Positions 23,826-33,928 of a stretch of 64,000 nucleotides of DNA are shown piece after piece (the stretch's first letter is position 1; every line of letters begins with the position of its first letter). This DNA comes from Thermoleophilales bacterium (GTDB lineage: Bacteria > Actinomycetota > Thermoleophilia > Solirubrobacterales > 70-9). The stretch is taken from NCBI GenBank assembly GCA_020636895.1, contig JACJWZ010000003.1, positions 62,001 through 126,000 of the forward strand, given 5' to 3'. A model generated the notes under the pieces. That model was given only the letters and a program-made list of their open reading frames with translations, did no database searches and was not told the origin of the DNA. Position numbers and translations under genes: made by a program.

Positions 23826-25436
23826 TTGCGCTACCCCGTCGAAAGCTTCACCGAGGATGAGCGGGCGGCCCTCGAGCCGCACTTCTCCAACCTCGACCGC
23901 CCCGTCTTCGCACTGACGAACCTGCCCGAGACGGTCAAGGGCGCGCTGTTCGCGCGGTACTCGCGCTACCGGGGGACCCTGCGGCGTCTGTATCTGGACG
24001 AGTTCGCCGCCGACGCCTCCTCCGCGGCCCGCCCGTTCGACGGCGAGGAGGGCAAGCGGGCCGCCGAGCTCTACGAGCGCATCTTCATCGGCTACGGCGA
24101 CGACTCCGTCGCCCAGCTCGGCGGCGCTCATCTCGCCTGCGAGTGGGTCTCCAACGTGCTCACCAAGGTCCTGCAGCGCGGCCGCCTCGCCGCCTACCTG
24201 GAGCAGTCGACCCGCTACATCGCCTACGACCAGCCCATGTACGAGGACGCGGCGCAGGGCGATCCGGGTTCGTGGCGCTACTGGCGCTCGGAGGAGCTCG
24301 GTCCCGAGTTCGGTGCCGCGATGGACGAGATCTTCTCCATCTACTCGGCCTCTTTGCGCGATGTCACCGCCTGGGCGGAGGATCGCTGGCCACGCGGGGA
24401 CGAGCCGCAGGGAGCCTGGGAGCGCTCGATCCGCGCCAAGGCGCTCGACCTCCTGCGCGGGCTGCTTCCCGCCGCGACCCTCTCCCACGTCGGGATCTAC
24501 GCCTCCGGACAGGCCTACGAGCAGCTCCTGCTCCGGCTCGCCTCCTCACCGCTCCCCGAGGCCCGCGAGATCGGCGCGATGGCCCACGAGGAGCTCGGCG
24601 CCGTGATCCCGAGCTTCATCTCCCGCGTCGGCCGGCCCGAGCGCGGGGGCGAGTGGATCTCCTATCTGCAGGAGCGCCGCGAGGCGACCGAGCGCTGGGT
24701 GGCACGGCTCGGGCTCGACCGCCGCGGCGGCGAGGACGCACCGACCGTCGAGCTGATCCACGTCGACGGCGACGAGGAATCGCTGCTGGCAGCGTCGCTG
24801 TACGAGGCGACGGGGCTACCGGAGGCGGAGATCGTCGGGCGGCTCGGAGCGCTCGACCCGATCGAGCGCGAGCACCTGCTCGGCGACCTAGTCGGCGCGC
24901 GTGGCAACCGCCGCCACCGGCCCGGGCGCGGGTGGGAGACGGTGCGATACCGCTTCGAGATCGTCTCTGACTACGGCGGCTTCCGCGACATGCAGCGCCA
25001 CCGCATGCTGACCTGCCAGTGGCAGTCGCTCTCCCCCGACCTCGGCGCCGGGGTCCCGGAGGAGGTCGTGCAGGCGGGCGTCGGCGACGCCTACGAGCGC
25101 GCGCTCGAGATCTCGCGCAGGGAGTTCGAGCGGCTGGAGTCGGCGGGGATGCCGGAGGCGGCCCCCTACGCGCTCTGCCTCGGCTACCGGATCCGCTACG
25201 TCCTCGACATGAACGCCCGCGAGGCGATGCACGTCTGCGAGCTCCGATCCGGGCGTGAGGGCCACCCCACCTACCGCGCGGTCGCGCAGGCGATGCACGA
25301 GCAGATCAGCGCCGTGCACCCGGCGATCGGCGCGGCGATGCGCCACGTCGACTCGAGCTCCGAGCCCCGGCTGGAGCGGATCATGAGCGAGATCCGCACG
25401 CATCGGAAGCAGCAGGCGGCGGCCCGCGCCTCCTGA
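23826..25436 (+). CDS. Tandem-domain FAD-dependent thymidylate synthase (ThyX-like)
   Basis: About 536 residues, twice the length of a classical ThyX, which makes dTMP from dUMP using FAD, NADPH and methylene-tetrahydrofolate. Two ThyX-like halves are visible. The first contains RGRLAAYLEQSTRY (24177-24218), matching the SxRY end of the signature but with Gly for the central His. The second contains RHRMLTCQWQS (24996-25028), an exact RHRX7S, but without the SxRY end. The TTG at 23826 is preferred because a TAAAGT hexamer precedes it by 10 bases and homology-like sequence begins there; ATG 23718 is the alternative. The fold is clear, the activity of each half is not. Confidence 0.82.
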   Translation: MRYPVESFTEDERAALEPHFSNLDRPVFALTNLPETVKGALFARYSRYRGTLRRLYLDEFAADASSAARPFDGEEGKRAAELYERIFIGYGDDSVAQLGGAHLACEWVSNVLTKVLQRGRLAAYLEQSTRYIAYDQPMYEDAAQGDPGSWRYWRSEELGPEFGAAMDEIFSIYSASLRDVTAWAEDRWPRGDEPQGAWERSIRAKALDLLRGLLPAATLSHVGIYASGQAYEQLLLRLASSPLPEAREIGAMAHEELGAVIPSFISRVGRPERGGEWISYLQERREATERWVARLGLDRRGGEDAPTVELIHVDGDEESLLAASLYEATGLPEAEIVGRLGALDPIEREHLLGDLVGARGNRRHRPGRGWETVRYRFEIVSDYGGFRDMQRHRMLTCQWQSLSPDLGAGVPEEVVQAGVGDAYERALEISRREFERLESAGMPEAAPYALCLGYRIRYVLDMNAREAMHVCELRSGREGHPTYRAVAQAMHEQISAVHPAIGAAMRHVDSSSEPRLERIMSEIRTHRKQQAAARAS

Positions 25437-25451
25437 GCGCCGGGTCGCGGC

Positions 25452-26558
25452 CTAGCGCCGCTTGCCGGACTTGCCGCTCTTCGTCTTCTTCTTCTTGATG
25501 CCGGCGGCGGCGCGGTAGAGCGCCTTCGCGCCCCGCGACAGGTAGGGCCCGTAGAGCCGGTTCGGCTCGTTGACGTAGCCGTAGCTCGTCACCGAGAGCA
25601 ACGTCGAGCCGGCCATCCAGCCGCCGCCGCTGGCGCCGCCGCTCATGTCGCAATCGATCCCGAGCGTCGCCGGGCCCGAGCCGAGCGGGGAGTCGGAGCC
25701 GGTCATCAGGCTCACGCAGCGGTACTCCCGCGTGCCGGTGAACTCGATCGGGTTGCCCTCGGCCGGATAGCCGTAGGCGAGATAGCGCTGGTCGCGAGGC
25801 TGGTTGAAGGCGATTCCGCGCCCGCCGACCACGTCCCCGAGGCGGCGCCCGGAGGAATCGCGGGTCACGACCGCAGCGCCGAGGTCATAGCGGATGTTGG
25901 CCGAGCGCTTCCACCCCTTCGTCGTGCCGAGGCGGCGCGCGGGCCACTCGCCGAACGGCGCGCCCTTGGCGGAGAACCCGGGCACGAACACCCAGTTGGT
26001 CGCGAACACGCGGCCGTCGGTGTCGAAGACGCAGTGGCCCGCGGTCCAGACGACGCTGCGGTTGCGGCTGTTCAGGGCGGTCCCCGAGCAGACGTAGTCG
26101 CCCGCCTCGGGCCCGGACGGGATCGTGAAGAAGACCTTGCCGTGCATGCGCACCTGGGCCGCTGACGGATCGGTGATCTCCTGGCGGGTGAACGCCCGGC
26201 GAGCGGGGGCGGCCGTGCCGGAGGCGGCGACGCCTCCCGTCCCCGGAGTCCCGGAGCGGAGCGCCGTCGGGCCGCCCTCGGGGCCGGCGGCGGGAACGTA
26301 GGTGGCCTCGCCCGAGCTCGGCGCGGTCGTCGGGTCGGGGCGGGCGCCGGTCACATCGCTCGACGGCTCCTGGGCGTCAGTCGCCGCGAGCATCCGGCTC
26401 ATCGTCCAGTAGTCACGAACCGCCGCGGGGCTGTCGCCGGTCGCGACGGTCGGCGACGCGACGGCTCCCGGAGCGAAGAGCAACGACGTCGCCAGCGCCA
26501 GCAGCGCTGCCGCAAGAGCAAGGATCGTCCGGGGTGCTTGGGTCATCGTTCGTCGCAT
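25452..26558 (-). CDS. Secreted trypsin-like serine protease
   Basis: A ~368-residue paralogue of the two proteases at 20831 and 21850. The signal peptide is LALAAALLALATSLLFAPGAVA, followed by RDYWTMSRMLAA and a long Pro/Gly/Thr-rich linker. The triad is His in WTAGHCVFD, Asp in the RYDLGAAVV region and Ser in GASGGGW. It also keeps GIAFNQPR and AYGYPAEG. The C-terminus is Lys-rich. ATG 26558 or 26546 are both possible. It is convergent with the ThyX gene (15-bp gap) and divergent from acs. Confidence 0.84.
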   Translation of the reverse strand: MRRTMTQAPRTILALAAALLALATSLLFAPGAVASPTVATGDSPAAVRDYWTMSRMLAATDAQEPSSDVTGARPDPTTAPSSGEATYVPAAGPEGGPTALRSGTPGTGGVAASGTAAPARRAFTRQEITDPSAAQVRMHGKVFFTIPSGPEAGDYVCSGTALNSRNRSVVWTAGHCVFDTDGRVFATNWVFVPGFSAKGAPFGEWPARRLGTTKGWKRSANIRYDLGAAVVTRDSSGRRLGDVVGGRGIAFNQPRDQRYLAYGYPAEGNPIEFTGTREYRCVSLMTGSDSPLGSGPATLGIDCDMSGGASGGGWMAGSTLLSVTSYGYVNEPNRLYGPYLSRGAKALYRAAAGIKKKKTKSGKSGKRR

Positions 26559-26701
26559 CAGAAGGTCGGCCGCCCGCCTCGGCCCGTCACTGGGAGAACA
26601 CCAGCAAAGCGGAGAAGCTGCGGTTGCGGCGGTCACGTTGCGAGGATGTAACAGCGGCGTGGCAATATCCGAACCCCACGTCACGAGGAGGAGAGGCCGA
26701 G

Positions 26702-28669
<1,968 letters not shown>

Positions 28670-28697
28670 TCGCGCCGCGGCGTGGGGCTCTCTCCAC

Positions 28698-28747
28698 GCC
28701 GAACGTTCGTTTTCACCCCGTATAGCCCCGAGCGGTGAACGTTCGGC
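28698..28747. repeat. 50-bp convergent-gap palindrome, family C, copy 1
   Basis: Outer arms GCCGAACG and CGTTCGGC, inner arms TTCACC/GGTGAA, with the conserved core CCCCGTATAGCCCC. It lies between the convergent acs and 28825 genes. Other copies are at 34881-34929 and 58276-58325. Confidence 0.8.
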
Positions 28748-28824
28748 GGTCGGCGACGCCCGGAGCGTGGATCGGCGACGGAGATCGCCCCCGGCAACAC
28801 CAACGGGATTGCCGAGTTAGCGGG

Positions 28825-29688
28825 CTACTCCCACTTCCTGAAGTAGCCGTCGACGTAGATGTCGGCGCCCCAGTAGCCGCTGGAGAAGTCGAAGTGCAGC
28901 GGTCCGCCCATCGAACCGGCCCTCATTCCCGGAAGGTCGGGGGTGGAGCCGCCGAAGACGATGCCCTGCATGATCCGGGTCCATGCCTGCTTGAGGTCGC
29001 CGTCGCCCGGACCGTTGAGGCCACCGCGGATCTCCCAGCGCAGTCCCTCGCCGTGCCTGCCGGTTGAGTTCAAGAGGACCCCGCGGCCCGAGCCGGCTGA
29101 CGCCCAGTAGATCGAGTCGTTCTCGTAGCAGCACCAGGGGATCGCGCCGGTGTCGACGAAGCCCAGGCAGTCGGACTTCGCAACCGTGAAGCTCGGGCAG
29201 TAGGTGCCGCCCGGGATGTCGAGGTGCATCTTGGGGAATCGGCAGAAGTCGCCGACCTTCCCGTTCGGGCAATCGGGGACGTCGGCGCCCTTCGGCATGT
29301 CCTTGGCACGTGGGCTCGTGTCCTTCTTGCAGCCCTTCGTCGGCTGCGCGACGGCGTAGAACTGCCCGTCGGCCTTCGTCCGCACCGCCCACAGCGACTG
29401 CTTCCCTCGAGCCTTGTCACGCTTCGCGCGCGCCTGGCCGATGCGCTCGTCGGCGTTCGGGTCGGGACGCTTCCCGCTCACCCGGTAGAGGACGACGGTG
29501 CGCTTCGTCCGGCATGAGGGCCGCGGGCTCTTGACCTGGCCGTACATCCCCTTCGGGTAGGAGGAGATGGTCGTGGTACTGCGCGCCGGCTCCTTGGCAT
29601 CGGAGTCGGGGGCGATCGCCAGCATCGCGGCGAAGGCGAGCACGGAGAGCACGACGGAGACGGTTCGGCGGGTGGAGGCTGCGCGCAT
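28825..29688 (-). CDS. Secreted hypothetical protein
   Basis: A 287-residue exported protein of no family I recognise. ATG 29688 gives an N-terminal signal peptide (SVVLSVLAFAAMLAIAPDSDA). The mature part has a Lys/Arg-rich first half and a Cys-rich second half (PDCPNGKVGDFCRFP, YCPSFTVAKSDCLG, PWCCYEND), then a Gly/Trp-rich C-terminus ending FRKWE. It could be a surface or matrix protein with disulfides. No catalytic motif is visible. A family A palindrome lies 69 bases upstream of its start. Confidence 0.7.
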   Translation of the reverse strand: MRAASTRRTVSVVLSVLAFAAMLAIAPDSDAKEPARSTTTISSYPKGMYGQVKSPRPSCRTKRTVVLYRVSGKRPDPNADERIGQARAKRDKARGKQSLWAVRTKADGQFYAVAQPTKGCKKDTSPRAKDMPKGADVPDCPNGKVGDFCRFPKMHLDIPGGTYCPSFTVAKSDCLGFVDTGAIPWCCYENDSIYWASAGSGRGVLLNSTGRHGEGLRWEIRGGLNGPGDGDLKQAWTRIMQGIVFGGSTPDLPGMRAGSMGGPLHFDFSSGYWGADIYVDGYFRKWE

Positions 29689-29756
29689 GCCGCCGCTATC
29701 GGCAGCGACGGCCCAGCCCTTGAGAAGCGCCGCCCGACCACCGATCTCCCATTGCT

Positions 29757-29804
29757 CCAGCGGGGTACCTGAGGCCAACATGTTGGCTTCAGGCACCCCG
29801 CCGG
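29757..29804. repeat. 48-bp palindrome, family A, copy 2
   Basis: Outer arms CCAGCGGGGT and ACCCCGCCGG, inner arms GGCCAA and TTGGCT around CATG. Same length and register as 11192-11239, with roughly four in five positions identical when one copy is reversed. Confidence 0.7.
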
Positions 29805-29893
29805 CCTCGGGGGCCGGCCGCCGGCAGATGCTCTCGTGACAGTTTCGTCACGAACTACCCGTTCCGGGGGCCATCCGGAGGCCATCCGGGGGT

Positions 29894-29952
29894 GGTTCCG
29901 CGGAACCGCCCCTATGGGATACCGGAAAGCTGTAGCGCGGTTCTGCGGAACC
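29894..29952. repeat. Two direct copies of a 14-bp palindrome
   Basis: GGTTCCGCGGAACC at 29894-29907 and GGTTCTGCGGAACC at 29939-29952, centred 45 bp apart. This resembles a pair of operator sites on one DNA face rather than a terminator, but no regulator is known for it. Confidence 0.5.
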
Positions 29953-30146
29953 GGTCAGGCTGGATGCTCCGGGGTGGGCTCGGCAGCAATGGGCTGGTGA
30001 GGGGAGCATGGGAGCGTCACCGCCGTCGCGGGGACGGGGGCGAGGTCACCGGCCGGCTTCCGTCCTCCCTTCGGTGCCCTTCGCCCGAACATCGACCTGA
30101 AAGGTGCTTCGGGGCTTCCGCTCCCTTCATCGGGGTGCCTGTTGGC

Positions 30147-31508
30147 CTACGCCACCAGCTCGGCCGCGATCCGCTCGAACGCCTCCGTGTGGCGGTCGAC
30201 CTGACCCTCGGTGGTCGCCGGGCTCATCAGGGCCATCATGTGGAACGGGGTGAAGAGGATCCCCTCGTTGAGCATGTAGAGGTGCATGAGCTCGTCGAGC
30301 GGGCCGCCGATCACCTCGGCCGCCTCGCCGCCGTCGTGCGGGGGTTCGGCCGAGAACATGTACTCGACCCGGCAGCCGAGGCGGACGGCGCTCCAGCCGA
30401 GGGAGTGCCGCTCGATCGCCTCGTTTACACCGGCCTCGTAGCGCTCGGCCAACCCGATCATGCGCTCGTAGGCCTCCTCGTTGAGGACCTCCCCGAGCGT
30501 CGCCCGGACCGCGGCGAGCTGCAGCGCGTTACCGGCGAGCGTGCCGCCGACGCCGCCGACGTCGGCCGCGTCCCAGATGGTCGCGTCGAGCACGCGCGCG
30601 GCGAGGTCGTCGCTGAGGCCGTAGGCGCCGGTCGGGATCCCGCCGGCGATCGGCTTGCCCATCGTCATCGCGTCGGGCTCGAGCCCGTGCGCGCCGGCGT
30701 AGCCGCCGGGCCCGCAGCTCAACGTGTGGGTCTCGTCGATCACGAGCAGGGTCCCGGTCTCGGTGCAGAGTCGGCGCAGTTCGGCGTGGTAGCCGTCGTC
30801 GGGGAGGACGATGCCGATGTTCGTCAGCGCCGGCTCGGCGAGCACGCAGGCGACATCCTCGTTGCGGAGCTCGCGCTCGAGCGCCTCGAGGTCGTTGAAC
30901 TCGGCGACGCGCGTCGTCACCGCGGGATCGATCGGCGGGCCGATGCTCCCGTAGCGCGGAGCCGCGGAGACGCCGTCGTCGCCGATCCTGACGACGGTCT
31001 CGTCGACGCTCCCGTGGTAGCAATGGTTGAAGACAAGGATCTTTGGCCGCGCCGAAACCTGGCGGCAGAGACGGACAACGAAGCGGTTCGCATCGGTAGC
31101 CGAGACCGTGAACTGCCAGTGGCGCAGGCCGAAACGCGAGGCCATGAGCTCGCCGACCGCGCCCGCGTCCTCGCTGGGGAGCATCGTCGTCACGCCGCGC
31201 TCGAGCTGGGCGGTGATCGCGGCGACCGACGCCGGCGGCGAGTGCCCGCACATTGCGCCGGTGTCGCCGAGGCAGAGGTCGGCGTAGGTGATGCCGTCGA
31301 CGTCGACCACCTCCGAGCCCTTCGCCGTGTGCACGTAGACGGGGAAACGCCCCGGCCAGCGGGTCATCCAGTTCATTGGGACGCCGGAGAGCAGGTCGCG
31401 CTCGGCGGCCTCGTGGATCTCGCGGGAGCGCGGGTGGGCGTCCTCAAACCGCGCCTCCTCGCGCTCGAGCAGGGTGCGGACGCGCTCTTCGGACGGGGTC
31501 ACGGTCAT
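30147..31508 (-). CDS. Class III PLP-dependent aminotransferase (glutamate-1-semialdehyde aminomutase-like)
   Basis: A 453-residue fold-type I enzyme. The PLP-binding Lys is in TMGKPIAGG, the Asp that contacts the pyridine nitrogen is in LLVIDETHTLS and the substrate/phosphate region includes NHCYHGSVDE. Similarity is to GSA-like omega aminotransferases rather than to HemL itself; no other heme genes are near. ATG 31508 has a GGAGAG ribosome-binding site. It is divergent from a GntR/FCD regulator that probably controls it. The amine donor and acceptor are unknown. Confidence 0.85.
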   Translation of the reverse strand: MTVTPSEERVRTLLEREEARFEDAHPRSREIHEAAERDLLSGVPMNWMTRWPGRFPVYVHTAKGSEVVDVDGITYADLCLGDTGAMCGHSPPASVAAITAQLERGVTTMLPSEDAGAVGELMASRFGLRHWQFTVSATDANRFVVRLCRQVSARPKILVFNHCYHGSVDETVVRIGDDGVSAAPRYGSIGPPIDPAVTTRVAEFNDLEALERELRNEDVACVLAEPALTNIGIVLPDDGYHAELRRLCTETGTLLVIDETHTLSCGPGGYAGAHGLEPDAMTMGKPIAGGIPTGAYGLSDDLAARVLDATIWDAADVGGVGGTLAGNALQLAAVRATLGEVLNEEAYERMIGLAERYEAGVNEAIERHSLGWSAVRLGCRVEYMFSAEPPHDGGEAAEVIGGPLDELMHLYMLNEGILFTPFHMMALMSPATTEGQVDRHTEAFERIAAELVA

Positions 31509-31533
31509 CTCAGGCTCTCTCCTCTTCCTGTGC

Positions 31534-31539
31534 TATCGT
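31534..31539 (+). promoter_or_regulatory. -10 element for the GntR regulator gene
   Basis: TATCGT 6 bases before GTG 31546, predicting a leaderless transcript. Confidence 0.45.
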
Positions 31540-31542
31540 CGA

Positions 31543-31555
31543 ATTGTGGAACAAT
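31543..31555. promoter_or_regulatory. Candidate GntR/FCD operator
   Basis: Inverted repeat ATTGT-GGA-ACAAT, resembling FCD-type operators such as the ATTGG...CCAAT class bound by PdhR. It overlaps the regulator's GTG start codon and lies between two divergent genes, so binding could repress both. Confidence 0.5.
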
Positions 31556-32316
31556 CTACCAGCAGGGTTCATCCGATCTCCAGCTCTTCCGACGCCGACG
31601 CGGCGCCCGACCCGGAGATCCGCCTGCGCACCGTATCCGTCGTTGAAGCAGCCGCCGACGCGCTTCGCCAGATGGTCCTCGACGGCTCACTCGAGCCCGG
31701 CGCCCGCCTCCGCGAGACCGAGTACTCCAACCGCCTCGGCATCGCCCGGCACACGTTCCGCGCCGCCACCCAGATCCTGATCGGTGAGGGCCTCCTACGC
31801 CGCTCCCCAAACCGCGGCGTGCAGCTTGCCGTCCTCGACAGCGACGACATCACCGACATCTTCCGGCTCCGCGCCGCGCTGGAGCTCGAGGCGGTCCGGC
31901 TCGTCATCGAGGCCGGCACCGAGCTCCCCGACGCCGAGCACGCCGTCGAACAGCTCAACAACCTTCCCGAGAGCGCCTCCTGGCGCAGCGTCGTCGACGC
32001 CGACATGGCCTTCCACCGCGCCATCATCGACGGCGCAGGCAGCGAGCGGCTCGCCCGCGCCTACGACAGCGTGCAGTCGGAGATCCTGCTCTGCATGGCC
32101 CAGCTCCGGCCCCACTACGACAAGCCGTCGCAGGTCGCCCGCGTGCACCGTGAGCTGCTCGAGCCGCTCGCCAAGGGCGACCTCGAGCTCGCCGAGAAGC
32201 GCTTCCGCGCCCACCTCGACAAAGCGACCGAGAACCTGACCGACGCGCTGAAGGCGCAAGAGGAGGTGGCCGCTGGGCATCCCGGCGACATCCTCCCCCA
32301 GTCCGCCGTCGCCTGA
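31546..32316 (+). CDS. GntR-family transcriptional regulator, FCD subfamily
   Basis: A 256-residue regulator. The N-terminal winged helix shows RQMVLDGSLEPGARLRETEY and the recognition region GIARHTFRAATQILIGEG. The FCD effector domain follows, with Asp/His metal-ligand-type residues (DADMAFHRAIIDGAG; RVHREL). GTG 31546 is preferred over the ATG at 31474, which would overlap the divergent aminotransferase start. The effector is probably a carboxylate or amino acid related to the neighbouring enzymes. Glycerate kinase follows 55 bp downstream. Confidence 0.88.
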   Translation: MEQSTSRVHPISSSSDADAAPDPEIRLRTVSVVEAAADALRQMVLDGSLEPGARLRETEYSNRLGIARHTFRAATQILIGEGLLRRSPNRGVQLAVLDSDDITDIFRLRAALELEAVRLVIEAGTELPDAEHAVEQLNNLPESASWRSVVDADMAFHRAIIDGAGSERLARAYDSVQSEILLCMAQLRPHYDKPSQVARVHRELLEPLAKGDLELAEKRFRAHLDKATENLTDALKAQEEVAAGHPGDILPQSAVA

Positions 32317-32371
32317 TCGTGGACATGTCAGCGCCCATCGAGCACGGATCCACGCGCGAGTCGGTGGGGCC

Positions 32372-33739
32372 ATGAGACCCGCGAGCGTCCGCAACACCGA
32401 GCTGCTGCTGGCGCACGGCCTGCGCGGGCCGCGCGAGCTGGCGCTTCGGGCCGCCGCGGCGGGGCTCGCCGCCTGCGATCCGCAACTCGCCGTCGAGCGG
32501 CTGGTCAGCCTCGACGGTGACGACCTGGTCATCGACGGAAGCCGCTACCCGTTGAAGCCGGGCGGCCGCGTCGTCGTCCTCGGTTCCGGCAAGGCGAGCC
32601 TGAAGATCGGGATCGGCCTCGAGCGGGTGCTCGGCGACCGCCTCTCGGGCGGGACGATCGTCGTCCGACACTGCGACGGGGGGAGCGAGCTCAAGCGCAT
32701 CGAGCTCGCCGAGGCCTCCCACCCGATCCCCGACGAGCGCAGCGCCGAGCGGGCGCAGCAGCTCCTCGACCAGGCGACGGAGCTCGGGCCCGACGACCTG
32801 CTCATCGCCTGCTTCACCGGGGGCAGCTCGGCGCTCACAAGCCTCCCGCCCGAAGGCGTCTCCGCCGAGGACAAGCGCGAGCTGCACCGCGTCATGCTCG
32901 GCTCCGGACTGCCGATCAATGACGTCAACGCTGTCCGCAAGCAGGTATCGGCGTTCAAGGGCGGCCGCCTCGCCCTCGCGGCCGCCCCCGCCACGGTCAT
33001 CAACCTGACCGTCTCCGATGCCGCCGGCGACGTGCTCGACGTCATCACCGACCCGAGCGTCCCGAACGGCACCACCGTCGCCGACGCTCTCGCGATCCTC
33101 CGCGGCCACGGGCTCTGGGACGCGATCCCCGAGAGCGTCCGCGCCCATCTCTCCGCTGCGCCCGCCGAGAACCCGGATCTCTCCGGAGTCGACCTCCACA
33201 CGACGCTGATCGTCACCGGCGAGACCGCCTGCGATGCGATGAGGGCCGAGGCGGTCGAGGCCGGAGCCGAGGCGGTCGTCCTCTCCACCGGTCTCGAGGA
33301 GGAGGCCGGTCCCGTCGGCCGCATCCTCGCCGGACTCGCCCGCGAGAGCGCCGCGAAGGGGCGCCCCTTCCCGAGCCCGAGCGTGCTCGTCGGCTGCGGT
33401 GGTGAGAGCACCGTCAAGCTGGGCCCCGGCGACGAGTTCGGTCAGGGCGGACCCAACCAGGAGGCTGCGCTCGCCGCCGCGACTGCGCTCGACGGCGCTC
33501 CGGTGGCGGTCGTCTTCCTCGATACCGACGGCTCCGATGGCGGTACCGACCTCGCCGGCGCCGTCGCCGACGGGGCGACCGCCTCCCGCGCCCGCGAGGC
33601 CGGCATCGACCTTCGAGCCGCTGTCGCCTCCCATCGTTCCGGTGAGGCGATAGCCAGGCTAGGAGACGGAATCGACACCGGCCCCACCCACACGAACGTC
33701 AACGACCTCTTCGTCCTCGCGATCGGGGCGACCGACTGA
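32372..33739 (+). CDS. Glycerate 2-kinase, GckA/MOFRL family
   Basis: A 455-residue cytoplasmic kinase that converts D-glycerate to 2-phosphoglycerate with ATP. The N-terminal DUF4147 domain shows VVVLGSGKASLKIG and CFTGGSSALTSLPP with INDVNAVRKQ. The C-terminal MOFRL domain shows GGESTVKL, GQGGPNQEAALAAA and DTDGSDGGTDLAGAV. It is co-directional with the GntR gene. Together with the aminotransferase this suggests use of an amino acid or hydroxyacid through glycerate, which is an inference. Confidence 0.92.
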   Translation: MRPASVRNTELLLAHGLRGPRELALRAAAAGLAACDPQLAVERLVSLDGDDLVIDGSRYPLKPGGRVVVLGSGKASLKIGIGLERVLGDRLSGGTIVVRHCDGGSELKRIELAEASHPIPDERSAERAQQLLDQATELGPDDLLIACFTGGSSALTSLPPEGVSAEDKRELHRVMLGSGLPINDVNAVRKQVSAFKGGRLALAAAPATVINLTVSDAAGDVLDVITDPSVPNGTTVADALAILRGHGLWDAIPESVRAHLSAAPAENPDLSGVDLHTTLIVTGETACDAMRAEAVEAGAEAVVLSTGLEEEAGPVGRILAGLARESAAKGRPFPSPSVLVGCGGESTVKLGPGDEFGQGGPNQEAALAAATALDGAPVAVVFLDTDGSDGGTDLAGAVADGATASRAREAGIDLRAAVASHRSGEAIARLGDGIDTGPTHTNVNDLFVLAIGATD

Positions 33740-33928
33740 TGAAACCGGCGCGCAGCGCATCATCAGCCACGCCGGCAACGAGCTCAGGTCGGGCGACATC
33801 TCAAGAGCCGGCGGCTCGAGCCCCGCGCTGCCCGGGATAGAGGACCTGCCGCTCCCCGCGATCTGCCCGCCTTCGCTTTGCGCCACGATGGCGGTCGCGA
33901 CGCACGCAGCGGAGCCTCCCCACCCCTC

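Larger units (their letters stand above)
29689..30146. other. 458-bp spacer with several palindromes
   Basis: No gene seen. It contains the family A palindrome (29757-29804), two GGTTCYGCGGAACC palindromes (29894 and 29939), and near 30043-30140 a stretch weakly resembling the leader of the 215-bp repeat (CCTTCGGTGCCC). Confidence 0.55.
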
